Shown here piece by piece: positions 25,933 through 38,437 of a DNA stretch of 64,000 bases. The notes beneath the pieces are model-generated. The model did not search any database. It was not told the origin of the DNA and saw only the letters and a program-made list of their open reading frames with translations. The position numbers were made by a program, and so were the translations under genes. Source of the DNA: Neorhizobium galegae bv. officinalis (GTDB lineage: Bacteria > Pseudomonadota > Alphaproteobacteria > Rhizobiales > Rhizobiaceae). Positions within the stretch are counted from its first letter, which is position 1, and each line of letters opens with the position of its first letter. Location of the stretch: the NCBI GenBank assembly GCA_000985875.1, contig CCRI01000008.1:1-64000 (forward strand), written 5' to 3'.

Positions 25933-26322
25933 ATGACAGCAACTGCCAAGCCTACCGGCGAACTGACGCTCCGCACCCTGGCAATGCCGGCGGATGCCAA
26001 CGCGGCCGGCGACATTTTCGGCGGCTGGGTGATGGCACAGATGGACTTGGCGAGCGGCATCCGCGCCGCCGAACGCGCCCGCGGCCGCGTGGTCACCGCC
26101 GCGGTCAAGGAAATGGCGTTCGAACTGCCGGTCAAGATCGGCGACACGCTGAACATCTACACGGAAATCACCCGCGTCGGCCGCTCGTCGATCACGCTTA
26201 TGGTGGAGGCCTGGGCGCAACGGGCGCGCCACCGGATGATCGAGAAAGTCACCGCAGGAACCTTCATCATGGTGGCCCTCGACGAAGACGGCCGCCCGGT
26301 GCCGGTGCCGGCCGAGGAATAG
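25933..26322 (+). CDS. Acyl-CoA thioesterase (YciA/hotdog family)
   Basis: 129 residues from ATG 25933 (GAGAG six bases upstream; ATG 25927 abuts that site). Single hotdog domain with the signature NAAGDIFGGWVMAQMDLASG (catalytic Asp), VVTAAVKEMAFELPVKIGD and the basic strand near the end. Hydrolyses short- to medium-chain acyl-CoA in the cytoplasm. The C-terminal tail is short, unlike longer acyl-CoA thioesterases. Probably co-transcribed with the membrane-protein gene 17 bases downstream. Confidence 0.88.
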   Translation: MTATAKPTGELTLRTLAMPADANAAGDIFGGWVMAQMDLASGIRAAERARGRVVTAAVKEMAFELPVKIGDTLNIYTEITRVGRSSITLMVEAWAQRARHRMIEKVTAGTFIMVALDEDGRPVPVPAEE

Positions 26323-26338
26323 GAAGCGGGGAACAACC

Positions 26339-26926
26339 ATGGATGCCGCGACCGCCGCCGAAACCTTCACGCATATCCGCGTGGTCATGGGCATGGTGGT
26401 GAGCCTCAGCCTGGCGCGGTTGCTGAACGGCCTCGCCGGCATCGTCCAGCATCCGCGCGCCGCGCGCATCTACCCCGTCCATCTCGGCTGGGTAGCGTTC
26501 ATGTTCCTGTTCCTGGTGCATTTCTGGTGGTGGGAATACCGGCTGCACGCCCTGCCGGTCATCGGTTTTGCGGCCTATCTCTTCCTGATCGCCTTCTGCG
26601 CGCTGTTCTTCTTCCTCTGCGCCCTGCTCTTTCCCACCTCGATGCAGGATTACGACGGCTACGAACATTATTTCATGTCGCGGCGGACTTGGCTCTTCGG
26701 TTTCCTGGCGGCAATGCTCATCACCGACATCATCGATACGGCGCTGAAGGGATGGGATTATTTCCTCTCGCTCGGCTACGAATATCCAGCCCGCACCGCG
26801 ATCTATATCGTGCTCAGCATCATCGCCGCGATCACCGCCGACCGACGCTACCACGCCGGTTTCGTCATCTTCGCGCTCGCCTATCAGCTCTATTGGATCT
26901 TTCGGGTCTACGACATCCTGGCATAG
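26339..26926 (+). CDS. Conserved integral membrane protein, function unknown
   Basis: 195 residues, about six hydrophobic segments (for example ARLLNGLAGIV, WVAFMFLFLVHFWWWEY, FLFLIAFCALFFFLC). Aromatic clusters (FWWWEYRLH, YDGYEHYF) are conspicuous. I do not recognise a family with certainty. GGGGAACAACC precedes ATG 26339. It lies behind the thioesterase gene and convergent with DUF1501. Confidence 0.7.
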   Translation: MDAATAAETFTHIRVVMGMVVSLSLARLLNGLAGIVQHPRAARIYPVHLGWVAFMFLFLVHFWWWEYRLHALPVIGFAAYLFLIAFCALFFFLCALLFPTSMQDYDGYEHYFMSRRTWLFGFLAAMLITDIIDTALKGWDYFLSLGYEYPARTAIYIVLSIIAAITADRRYHAGFVIFALAYQLYWIFRVYDILA

Positions 26927-26941
26927 CGCAACCCCGCCCGA

Positions 26942-28120
26942 TCACCCCCTCAGATAGGCCGAGGACGTATCGAAACTCAGGCCGGGAAAGACCTTGGCGG
27001 TGAGAGTGTCGGGCTCGATGCCGAACTGCCTGTAGAGCATGGCGGCGGCAACCTCGCGCACGTCGCCGGTCGGCATCAGGTCGCGGCGGTCGAGCAGCTT
27101 GTCTTCGGAAAGGCCCGGCCACTTGCCCAGGACCTTGCCGCCAGGGATCGCCCCGCCGGCGAGGACCGCAAGCCCGCCGGTTCCGTGGTCGGTGCCGTTG
27201 GTGCCGTTCTCGCGCGCCGTGCGGCCGAATTCGGTCATTGCCAGCACGGCGGTCTTCTTCCAGGCGTCTTCGCCGAGCGCTTCCTTCAGCGTGAGGATCG
27301 CGGTCGAGAGATCGCCGACGGCTTTCCTGAACTGCCCCTGCTGGCCCACATGGGTATCCCAGCCGTTGATCGAGAAGCTGGCGATCCGGTAGTCCTCGCG
27401 CAGCATGCCGCCGGCGAGTTTCGCCATGTCGGCAATGCCAGCGCCCCGCTTGGCATCGCCATAAAGCGAGTCCGCCGACATGTCGGTCTTCTTCGCCTCC
27501 TCCATCGCCTTGGCAAACGCCGGGTCGCCGGCATACAACCGGTCGAGAAAGGCGATCTCGTCCTGCGCCAGCGCGAAATTGCTCTGTGACGACCAGGAGT
27601 CGGCCTCGTTCGGTCCGCTGAGGATCAGTTCCATCGAGGTATTGATGTCGATCGCCCTGCGGGCGTTCGAGCGCGGGATGACAGCCAGCGTGCGGTTCAG
27701 CCAGCCGGTGCGCTCGCCCTTGCCGTTGCCGCCCGTCTCCAGCATGTCCTGGCCGTCGAAATGGCTGCGCTGGTCCCGATAGGGCGTCGAGACCGCGTGC
27801 ACGAAGGAGAGCTCGCCCGCCTGCCACAAAGGCATCAGCGCGGAGGCTGCCGGATTGAGACCGAAGAAACCGTCGAGATCGATGAGGCCCGTATCGGGCC
27901 TCAGGCCCAGTTTCGGCCTCAGCGCCGCATAGGCCGGATCGCCGTATGGCTGCACGAAATCGAGCCCGTCCATGGCGCCGCGCAGGATGATCGTCACGAA
28001 CCGGTTGTCGCCCGGCATCGCGGCAAAACTCACCGGCGTCAGGACGGAGGCTCCCGCCGCACAGCAAGCGCCGGCCAGAAAACCGCGGCGAGACAAAGCA
28101 AAGCCGTGTTGAAAGCTCAT
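26942..28120 (-). CDS. DUF1501 protein with Tat signal
   Basis: 392 residues. N-terminal twin-arginine signal (ALSRRGFLAGACCAAGASVL), then the alkaline-phosphatase-like DUF1501 core: FVTIILRGAMDGLDFVQPYG, HAVSTPYRDQRSHFDGQDML, SFSINGWDTHVGQQGQF and TEFGRTARENGTNGTDHGTGG, where the Asp/His residues suggest metal coordination. Secreted folded protein of unknown activity. It follows the DUF1800 gene by three bases; these two families occur together in many bacteria, so a joint export or surface function is likely. Confidence 0.9.
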   Translation of the reverse strand: MSFQHGFALSRRGFLAGACCAAGASVLTPVSFAAMPGDNRFVTIILRGAMDGLDFVQPYGDPAYAALRPKLGLRPDTGLIDLDGFFGLNPAASALMPLWQAGELSFVHAVSTPYRDQRSHFDGQDMLETGGNGKGERTGWLNRTLAVIPRSNARRAIDINTSMELILSGPNEADSWSSQSNFALAQDEIAFLDRLYAGDPAFAKAMEEAKKTDMSADSLYGDAKRGAGIADMAKLAGGMLREDYRIASFSINGWDTHVGQQGQFRKAVGDLSTAILTLKEALGEDAWKKTAVLAMTEFGRTARENGTNGTDHGTGGLAVLAGGAIPGGKVLGKWPGLSEDKLLDRRDLMPTGDVREVAAAMLYRQFGIEPDTLTAKVFPGLSFDTSSAYLRG

Positions 28121-28123
28121 TTC

Positions 28124-29596
28124 CTATCTCCTGTTGAATTCAGGGGACGCCAGCACCATCGTGATGCCGTGAACCTTGTTGGGCGCCTGCGCGATGACCC
28201 TCGCGGTTTCGGGATGGGCGGCATCGGCAAGTGCGGCCTGAAGGAAAACGGATGGCTCCATCTTCTGCCCGAAGATACGCGCGACCATTCGCGACCACGA
28301 AATCCGCTCGCTGAGCTGGCTGGGGGTCAGCCATACGCTCGTTTCATCCGCAAAACCTGCGGGGCTCGGCGGCTGCCAGATCGGTTGGCCCATGCGCTGC
28401 AGCGCGCCGAGCGTCAGGGCATTGGCGCGCCCCGCCTTCTTCTTGGTGTCTTCCCTCGCCGCCATGCCGGCCAGGTCCATGGCCTTCTGGACCGGACCCT
28501 CGTCTTCGTCGCCGTCATCCATGTCGCGCAGCAGATTGCCGAAATTCTTCTCCGGCAGATCGAGCGCGCGGAAACCGGAGACCACGAATTCGAACGGCTG
28601 CTTGATCTTCCGGCCGGGATCCGACCAGGCACGCGGATGCGCGAGCATGGCGCGATAAACCTCGGTCAGATCGCCGCGGCTCTTCGTCCAGGCCGCAACC
28701 ATCGCCTCGACCATCTCCGCGGGCGCGTCGTCGGCAATGAAATGGCGGACGAGCTTGCCGCAGATATGCTGCGCGGTCTTCGGATTGGCGGCCAGGTCTT
28801 CGAGCATCAGGACATGGTCCTGACCGTCGCCCTCGTCGTCGCGATAGGTCCGGCCGAGCAGGTCGACGGGTCCCGCCTCGGCGAACCGGGGCTGATAGAC
28901 GACCTGCATGGCGCGATCATCGACGGAAAGTCCCGTCAGGATCAGCGCGGCGGCCCGCACGTCCTCCTGGGTATAACCGCTGCCGGCGCCCAGGGTGTGG
29001 AGTTCGAGCAGCTCGCGGCCGAGGTTTTCATTGAGCCCGCGCCCGTTCTTGCGGGCGGCGACGGAATCGGGTCCGACGCTCTGGTCCTGGTCGAGATAGA
29101 TCAGCATGGCCGGATGCAGGATGGCGGCGGACAGCAGCTTGATGAAGGAGCCGCCGAGATTGGGGCGGATCGCCTGCGCCTCGTAGAGCGGCACGATCAT
29201 CCGCATCGGCAGCGACTTCATCACGCTGGTCGAAAAATGGTCGACCCAGAAGCTCGCAAGGCGCTCATAGAAGCCGAGCGGAGAATGGATCGCCTGGGCA
29301 AGTCGCGCCATCGCATCCTGCCGGTAGATGCGCCGCGCCTCGCCCTGGGTCGCCTTGCGGACGTCTTCGTTCGGATTGCCGGCCCTGCGCGCTTTCGCCT
29401 CGGCGGCGAGGAGCGAAACGACACGGGTTGCCGTGTCTAGCCGGCCAGCTATACCCTCGCGCGGAAAACGGGGCTTTCCGGAAGCCCCTTCCTCGATCTG
29501 TCCCAGCAGTGCCTCGACATCGCGGGGCGGCTCTTCGCCGGGGCGAAGACCATAACCGTATCGTATGGCGGCCAGGGTCGGGGTGGGAAGAGCCAT
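28124..29596 (-). CDS. DUF1800 protein
   Basis: 490 residues with the DUF1800 hallmarks: an N-terminal AIRYGYGLRPGE, FWVDHFSTSVM, GRGLNENLGRELLELHTLG, YTQEDVRAAALILTG and the later FWADDAP/PFEFVVSGFRAL region. No obvious signal peptide is seen at its N-terminus (MALPTPTLAAIRYGYG). The family is of unknown function, paired with DUF1501 as here. It is the first gene of the leftward pair. Confidence 0.9.
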   Translation of the reverse strand: MALPTPTLAAIRYGYGLRPGEEPPRDVEALLGQIEEGASGKPRFPREGIAGRLDTATRVVSLLAAEAKARRAGNPNEDVRKATQGEARRIYRQDAMARLAQAIHSPLGFYERLASFWVDHFSTSVMKSLPMRMIVPLYEAQAIRPNLGGSFIKLLSAAILHPAMLIYLDQDQSVGPDSVAARKNGRGLNENLGRELLELHTLGAGSGYTQEDVRAAALILTGLSVDDRAMQVVYQPRFAEAGPVDLLGRTYRDDEGDGQDHVLMLEDLAANPKTAQHICGKLVRHFIADDAPAEMVEAMVAAWTKSRGDLTEVYRAMLAHPRAWSDPGRKIKQPFEFVVSGFRALDLPEKNFGNLLRDMDDGDEDEGPVQKAMDLAGMAAREDTKKKAGRANALTLGALQRMGQPIWQPPSPAGFADETSVWLTPSQLSERISWSRMVARIFGQKMEPSVFLQAALADAAHPETARVIAQAPNKVHGITMVLASPEFNRR

Positions 29597-29931
29597 TGAA
29601 TCACTCCTCTTTGGACCCCCTCAGAGTCCCGAAAAAATGTGTTGGAAACCAAAAGGAATTGCGGCCATTTCGTGACATGGACAATTTGTAATTCACGACC
29701 GGCCGGGAAGTTCCAGCGGGGCGCGAAAAATCGGGTTTATTGCAGGATCTTCCCTAGCCTCGGAACAACTCGGAGGCATTCGCACAATATTGAGGCGCAG
29801 ACGGCGGACGATTACCTATTCATTTAGGATAAATCGGTCGGCTTGAGGAAGATCTCCCGAAAGCAAGACTTTCTTATCGCCGTCGTTCGATAGTGTCGGC
29901 ATTGATCCGGAACTCCAGCCCAAGCAGATCG
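29597..29931. other. Divergent intergenic region, no gene
   Basis: About 335 bases between the DUF1800 start and the GGDEF-EAL start. It is AT-richer than the genes and should hold both promoters. A short palindrome CCTA...TAGG (29814-29827) is visible. A GTG at 29893 in frame with the GGDEF-EAL gene is an alternative start. No RNA gene seen. Confidence 0.45.
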
Positions 29932-31926
29932 ATGGAAGCCGAACTCAGAACAGGTCAAGTCGACCCGGCCCTCGCACTGGACGTGAAGCGGGCACAAGCT
30001 TCGACCATGCTCGAACGCCTGGCCTCGACGCTCGCTACCAATGCCGCGATATCCGCTTCGGCACTTTTCGTCACCACGATCGACCGTGGCCTGACCTTTC
30101 CGGCCACCCTCTGGTTCATGGCGGTGATCGCAAGCCTGGTCCTGCGCATCGTCCTGGCCTGGATCCTGGCGCGTTGGGAAACGGTCGAACATGCTCCGCA
30201 ACAGGCACTGGACGTGCTGACCTTCGGGGCACTCGTCAGCGGCCTCGCCTGGGCCGCTCTTCCGCTGACCGTACCCGATTTCCATGCGCTTGGCGGAGAT
30301 AGCGGCCTCTATCTGATCATGTGCGGCATGGCGACCGGCGCGGTGCTCATGGGCGTCGGCCACAACCCGGTTTCCCTCGCCTTCGCAATACCGCCCAACA
30401 TCTCGGTGATGGTGTCGCTTGCCGCCAGCGGCGGCGCCGGCGGCTGGCTGCTCACCATCGACGTCGTGGCGCTGACGCTGGTGCTGATCCGCAGCAGCCG
30501 CACCAGCGAGGCGACCTTCGTCGGCAACGTGCTCGGCAAACTGAAGGCGACGGCGCTTGCCGATTCCCTCTCCTGCGCCAACTCAGACATCCTGCGCGCC
30601 AACTACCGGCTGGAAGTGCTGGCTAATTGCGATCCGCTGACCGGGCTTGCCAACCGTGCCGCCTTCAATACCGCCCTCGATGCGGGGATTTCCGCCGCCC
30701 GCGCCACGGAAGAGCAACTGGCCCTCCTCATCCTCGACCTCGACCGCTTCAAGACGGTCAACGATACGCTCGGTCACAGCGCCGGCGACGCCCTGCTCGT
30801 CGAGGTCAGCGATCGGCTGCGCTCGGCGATCGACGGCAAGGGCACCATCGCCCGGCTCGGCGGCGACGAGTTCGCGATCATCCTCGGCGGCGCAGATGCC
30901 GCCGGAACTGCCCGGGATTTGGCGAGGCGCATTCTCGAGCACAGCCGCCAGCCGGTCATGCTCGAGGGCCAGCCGACCGTCGTCGGCACGTCGATCGGCC
31001 TGGCGCTCTTTCCCCTGCATGCGGATACGGCGGAAGACCTGTTCATCAGTGCCGACATGGCGCTCTACAGGGCCAAGGACGGCGGCCGGCGCCAGTGGCG
31101 CGAATTCGAGCCCGCCTTCCGCTCCCAGGCCGACCGTCAGAACCAGATCGAGCAGGAACTCGCAGACGCACTTGCCGCCGGCGACGTCGAGGCCTGGTTC
31201 CAGCCGCAGATCGACCTCGCCTCCCAGCAGATCACCGGTTTCGAGGCGCTGGTGCGCTGGCACCATCCCTATCTCGGGCCGATCGCGCCGCCGGAAATCG
31301 TCGCCGCCGCGCAGGCAGGCAATCTTGCCGACCGGCTGACCGCGACCATCGCCGAAGCCGCCTGCGGCCTGCTGACCCGCCTGCCCGCGCTCGGCCTGCC
31401 GCGCGCGACCGTCGCGATCAACGTCTCGCCGCGCGAGTTCGACCTCTATTCGGTCACCGACGTGCTCGACCGCATCACCGCCGCCCACCGCATCGATCCG
31501 GCGCTGTTCGAGATCGAGATCACCGAGGAGGCGATCCTCGATACGCTGGTCGCCGGCGAGCAGCTGAAGCGCATCGAGCGTTCCGGCTACAAGCTCGCCG
31601 TCGACGACTTTGGCGCCGGCCATTCCTCGCTTGCATACCTCGTGGCGCTGAAGGTCGACCGGCTGAAGCTCGACCGGCGCTTCATCACCGGCGTGCATCT
31701 CAGCCGCCAGAACCAGGAGATCGTCGGCGCCATGGTCGGCCTCGGCCGGGCATTGTCGATGGAGGTGGTGGTCGAAGGCGTCGAGAGCGCGGAAGAGGCC
31801 AATGCGCTGAAAGCGCTCGGCTGCCAGTTCGCCCAGGGCTATTTCTTCGGCCGCCCGATGCCGGCCGAACGCATCCCCGGCTGGATCGAATGCCGCCGCG
31901 CCACCACCCAGCGCCAGGTGGCGTAA
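29932..31926 (+). CDS. GGDEF-EAL protein (cyclic di-GMP turnover)
   Basis: 664 residues from ATG 29932. About five hydrophobic segments in the first 200 residues form a membrane sensor. GGDEF domain about 225-390: LDLDRFKTVNDTLGHSAGD and intact RLGGDEFAI. EAL domain about 405-650: FEALVRW, INVSPREF, EIEITEEAI, DDFGAGHSS, KLDRRF, EGVES and QGYFFGRP, so phosphodiesterase residues look complete. It may both make and degrade c-di-GMP, which controls motility and surface growth. GTG 29893 is another possible start. Membrane topology inferred from hydrophobicity. Confidence 0.9.
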   Translation: MEAELRTGQVDPALALDVKRAQASTMLERLASTLATNAAISASALFVTTIDRGLTFPATLWFMAVIASLVLRIVLAWILARWETVEHAPQQALDVLTFGALVSGLAWAALPLTVPDFHALGGDSGLYLIMCGMATGAVLMGVGHNPVSLAFAIPPNISVMVSLAASGGAGGWLLTIDVVALTLVLIRSSRTSEATFVGNVLGKLKATALADSLSCANSDILRANYRLEVLANCDPLTGLANRAAFNTALDAGISAARATEEQLALLILDLDRFKTVNDTLGHSAGDALLVEVSDRLRSAIDGKGTIARLGGDEFAIILGGADAAGTARDLARRILEHSRQPVMLEGQPTVVGTSIGLALFPLHADTAEDLFISADMALYRAKDGGRRQWREFEPAFRSQADRQNQIEQELADALAAGDVEAWFQPQIDLASQQITGFEALVRWHHPYLGPIAPPEIVAAAQAGNLADRLTATIAEAACGLLTRLPALGLPRATVAINVSPREFDLYSVTDVLDRITAAHRIDPALFEIEITEEAILDTLVAGEQLKRIERSGYKLAVDDFGAGHSSLAYLVALKVDRLKLDRRFITGVHLSRQNQEIVGAMVGLGRALSMEVVVEGVESAEEANALKALGCQFAQGYFFGRPMPAERIPGWIECRRATTQRQVA

Positions 31927-31959
31927 ACCGGCCCCGCCCCGAAAATCCGTTTCCCTTTT

Positions 31960-31974
31960 GTACTCGTTTTGTGA
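31960..31974 (+). promoter_or_regulatory. Weak LexA-box-like site upstream of uvrB
   Basis: GTAC, 7 bases, GTGA: six of eight positions match the alphaproteobacterial LexA consensus GTTC-N7-GTTC. It lies about 46 bases before the uvrB start, in a position fit for repression. Two mismatches make it only suggestive. Confidence 0.25.
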
Positions 31975-32019
31975 CCTGCCCCTCTTCACTTTCGCGATGA
32001 CTCTCTCCATATTCGCGGC

Positions 32020-35142
<3,123 letters not shown>

Positions 35143-35331
35143 ATTGACGGATCATTCTCAAAGATCGATTTGGATTTCAGCTTTACAGGAAGCCGGTGAA
35201 TGCATCAGAGCGGGGGCAGACAACAGCTCCCCGTAGCAGTTACTTGATCCGGTAAGGCGCTAGAACCTTACTTTAAGTTGCGCGAACCCGTGGAATCGCA
35301 CTAACCTTCGCTGATTGCTTAGGTGGCCTAT
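35143..35331. other. Leader region of the AIPR gene
   Basis: 189 bases between uvrB and the AIPR gene, turning AT-rich midway. GTAAGG/CCTTAC inverted repeat (about 35251-35270, 8-base loop) could be an operator or hairpin. No gene seen. Confidence 0.4.
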
Positions 35332-37035
35332 ATGCATCGGGTTATAAAAAATCACTTTGATAATTTTGTTAAGAAATACAATCTCGCTCATACGGAAAGT
35401 ATGAACTTCGAGGCTTTTTCAGCCTACTGCATTGCGAAGCATTTTACGTTCGACAACGTAAATCCTGAAGCTCTTGTGTACGAAGGCGACGAACCTGGAA
35501 TAGATTCCGCGTTTTTCATATGTGACGAGGCGATCATCACATCAATAGATGAGATTAACGCCCTCTTCGAAAAAAAGAAAAACAATCACGATATCGTATG
35601 CGTCCTCATTCAGAGCAAGACATCCGAAACTTGGAACAAAAAAGAAATAAATACATTTGAAAGCGCCGTTCTTGACTTTATGTCAGAGAATAGCGAGCAC
35701 AAGTACAACGAAGAGCTAAATGAACGAAAAGAAGTTTTTAATATAATAATAAAGAATGTTGGGAAGATAAAAAACGGACGACCGAGAATTCAGTGCTTCT
35801 TTGTAAATACCGCCAATGAAGCTTCTGATAGCGAAATATTGTCTGCCGAGCGTACGTTAAAAAATAGACTTGATGACACAGGTCTATTTTTCTCGTCAGA
35901 AGCCAGTCTAATCGGCCGCGAGAAGTTGCTCGCATACTGGATCAAATCTCAAGGCGCATACGAAACCACTTTTGAGATTATCGGCTCGGCTTCCTTTCCA
36001 AAAAGCGCCGGCATTGAAGAAAGCTACGTCGTTACAATATCCGCCAAAGAATTTACTTCCAAAGTTTTAACAGATGAAAATGGAAGCCTAAGAAAATCTA
36101 TATTTGAAGAAAATGTGCGAGACTTCATCCCATTTGACGGAAGCGAAATTAATACCGAAATAGGAAACACTATCCGGAATGAAGATCGCGCACAGCGGTT
36201 CGGCATTATGAACAACGGGCTAACCATAATCTCACCAGACGTAAGACTACAGAGTAACGAAATATATATATCGAACTATCAGATTGTGAACGGCTGCCAA
36301 ACTTCGAATGTACTCTTTGAGAATTCGGAGATACTGAATGATAAAATAACTATTATGGCGAAGATAATTGAGACAGACGACCAGGATATAGTCGATGATA
36401 TTGTTAAATCAACGAACAGGCAGAACAAAATTGAAGAACACCAATTCCTAGCAACACTGGATAGCGTGAAGGCAGTGGAGCGTTACTTTGTTGCAAGAGG
36501 CGGCGATGAAGAGCACCGGCTTTATTTTGAGCGTAGACCAAATCAATACGGAAGAGATGATATTCCCGGAATCAGAATATTTGATCTGAAGGAGCTAGCG
36601 CGTTGCACGGGTGCCATGTTCCTCGACAAACCTGATGTCGCAAGTCGATACCCGAATCAACTAGTTGAAGAGTTGCAGGGGATTGTGTTCGACCCAAGAA
36701 ACAAAGAAGAGATCTTCTATACCGCCGCCTATTGCAGTTATAGACTTAAGCTTTTACATAGCAACAACAGAATTGACAAGATATTGAATAGATTCAAGTG
36801 GTACTCACTCATGGCGATACGTTATATGATTTGCGGTTCCGCTCCAGCAAATGTAACGTCAGCAAAGGTGGAGAAGGATTGCGAGTCTATTATTGATATC
36901 ATTTCGAAGAATGACGAGACTTGTATTGCTCTTTGCAATGACATTGCTAGGCGCTTTTCGACCTTGGCAGAGGTGGATCGGGACCGTTTAAGGACGACTA
37001 GATTTGTCTCCGAAGTTCGGGAAGCAATGGCTTAA
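35332..37035 (+). CDS. AIPR-family (abortive phage infection) protein
   Basis: 567 residues from ATG 35332 (AGG about 9 bases upstream; GTG 35323 is an alternative). The central motif MNNGLTIISP (about 290) and NYQIVNGCQTSNVLFEN (about 315) define the AIPR family, named for AbiR-type phage resistance. The N-terminal part has GIDSAFF (about 54) and VLIQSKTSE (about 90), spaced like the D...(Q)xK of PD-(D/E)xK nucleases, so it may cleave nucleic acid. The gene is markedly AT-rich (runs such as AATATAATAATAAAG), unlike its GC-rich neighbours, and stands alone without methylase or transposase. Function as single-gene phage defence is inferred from the family. Confidence 0.8.
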   Translation: MHRVIKNHFDNFVKKYNLAHTESMNFEAFSAYCIAKHFTFDNVNPEALVYEGDEPGIDSAFFICDEAIITSIDEINALFEKKKNNHDIVCVLIQSKTSETWNKKEINTFESAVLDFMSENSEHKYNEELNERKEVFNIIIKNVGKIKNGRPRIQCFFVNTANEASDSEILSAERTLKNRLDDTGLFFSSEASLIGREKLLAYWIKSQGAYETTFEIIGSASFPKSAGIEESYVVTISAKEFTSKVLTDENGSLRKSIFEENVRDFIPFDGSEINTEIGNTIRNEDRAQRFGIMNNGLTIISPDVRLQSNEIYISNYQIVNGCQTSNVLFENSEILNDKITIMAKIIETDDQDIVDDIVKSTNRQNKIEEHQFLATLDSVKAVERYFVARGGDEEHRLYFERRPNQYGRDDIPGIRIFDLKELARCTGAMFLDKPDVASRYPNQLVEELQGIVFDPRNKEEIFYTAAYCSYRLKLLHSNNRIDKILNRFKWYSLMAIRYMICGSAPANVTSAKVEKDCESIIDIISKNDETCIALCNDIARRFSTLAEVDRDRLRTTRFVSEVREAMA

Positions 37036-37092
37036 TAGATATCAATCTTACTTTACCCTCATATAACTGATGCTTAAGGGTACGAGGAAAGC

Positions 37093-37122
37093 CGTCCCGC
37101 GGGTTAAGCCCAAAGATGGCGG
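37093..37122 (+). repeat. Degenerate ATCCTCGGG-type palindromic repeat right of the AIPR gene
   Basis: GTCCCGCGGGTTAAGCCCAA with following AGATGGCGG aligns with GTCCTCGGGTTAAGCCCGAG-GATGACGG of the same family, with a few mismatches. Lies 57 bases after the AIPR stop. Confidence 0.5.
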
Positions 37123-37267
37123 TGAAGAATTGGCTCGCTGACGGTGGAAGCGTTCAACATACCAGCCCGTTCTTCGCCCCTTAACCACAGTCACCTTCTC
37201 CCCCACTATCCTTCCACCCCTCCCTCGCCTAAACATCTCCTCACATCCAAACGGGGACGACTCACCC

Positions 37268-37708
37268 ATGCGCGCACCAGCCATCGTCTTCGGACTGCTG
37301 TTTTCCCTGCTGGCCGCAACCGCCGCCGAGGCGCGCACCTACGCTTCCCCGCAGGCGCTGATCAAATCGCTTTATGCCGACACGATCGACCCGGCCGAGG
37401 ACGATGCGCCCTCGCCCTATTCCGCCTATTTCTCCGAGGCGCTCAACGAGAGCCTGGCGGCGAATGGCGATGCGGTGGATTTCGATCCGATCCTTGCCGG
37501 GCAGGATGGCGTTGCCAGCAATGTCCGGCTGACCCCGCCGATCATCCTCGGCGACACGGCCGAGCTGGAAGTGTCCTTCCGCAACGGCAAACGCTCGGCG
37601 ACGCTCTATTACACGCTGGTGCGCGAGAACGGCGGCTGGAAGGTGGACGACATCGCCGACCAGTCCGGCGACGACCCCTGGAGCCTTCGGGACTTGCTGG
37701 GGCAGTAG
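37268..37708 (+). CDS. DUF3828-type secreted protein
   Basis: 146 residues with a signal peptide (about 1-22, ending AEA). The mature part has SPQALIKSLYADTID, SEALNESLAAN, FDPILAGQDGVASN and VRENGGWKVDDI, matching DUF3828 family proteins. These resemble NTF2/SnoaL-like periplasmic domains of unknown function. GC-rich like the chromosome, so not part of the transferred AIPR segment. AACGGGGACGA precedes the start. Confidence 0.78.
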   Translation: MRAPAIVFGLLFSLLAATAAEARTYASPQALIKSLYADTIDPAEDDAPSPYSAYFSEALNESLAANGDAVDFDPILAGQDGVASNVRLTPPIILGDTAELEVSFRNGKRSATLYYTLVRENGGWKVDDIADQSGDDPWSLRDLLGQ

Positions 37709-37797
37709 GGGGCGGGGTTTTACGCGGGGGGCGTCGCCACCTTCCTTTCTCCGGCCCGGACGTCTCCTCTGCGGCCTTTTGGCAGTACCTTTCCCTC

Positions 37798-37937
37798 ATT
37801 CCTGTGCTTGTCACAGGAATCCAGCAGCGCCGCGTCGGCGGCGCGTAAGACTCTACTTCCCTCGACCACCAACACGAAAAATGTCCCCTCGCCGTGCAGA
37901 CGCACGGCGGCTGGATCCCTGTGACAAGCACAGGAAT
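37798..37937. repeat. Inverted repeat pair (ATTCCTGTG type) flanking 84 bases
   Basis: 37798-37825 and 37910-37937 are inverted copies matching at 27 of 28 positions. Each copy is itself a small palindrome (ATTCCTGTG...CACAGGAAT). Together they would form a long hairpin around a loop containing a GTGCAGACGCACGGC stem. Size and structure suit a miniature mobile or REP-like composite; no target duplication was identified. Confidence 0.7.
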
Positions 37938-38323
37938 AGGAGGAGACGTGGTACCTCGCCTTATGCCTGCCGGGGATGCGCCCAAACACCTCTTCCAACC
38001 CTTTCAACGCCTTACCCAAAATCTCCACCCTCTCTCATCCCCGCCCTCCCAACCCGTGCCTACAATCCCACCGTTCCGTCACGGATACACCGGCAGGCGT
38101 GCCGGCGAGGCGGGACCGGCGCCGGGTAGGCAGGAAACGACGTAAGTCCTTCCATTCGGGGTTCGCGGAAAATGGTCTCCCTCCGGCGACACGGGGAGAG
38201 ACGAAGGCAAACGGACCGAGCCTTCGTCTCTTGAAGCCCGAAACAGCGCGCCGGGCGTGCCTGTGCGGCACACAGGGTGGCAAACCGGATGGTTTCGCCG
38301 GGCTTTGACAAGTCCGACCGACC

Positions 38324-38352
38324 CTCGTCCTCGGGTTTAACCCGAGGACGAG
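38324..38352. repeat. 29-base near-perfect palindrome (CTCGTCCTCGGGTT type)
   Basis: CTCGTCCTCGGGTT, central T, AACCCGAGGACGAG: 14-bp arms, same family as the copies in uvrB. Confidence 0.75.
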
Positions 38353-38437
38353 GATTCGGACGGGCGCCACGGGTCAGACGAACATCGTCCGGGAAGGCCA
38401 CGGCAGAGGGGCCGAAGTCGCGGGCATAAACAGCCGA

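Noticed and set aside
38035-38401. Minus-strand frames of 111-113 codons in the repeat region
   Set aside because: They translate palindromic repeats (for example RVKPEDEGRSD) and lack ribosome-binding sites.
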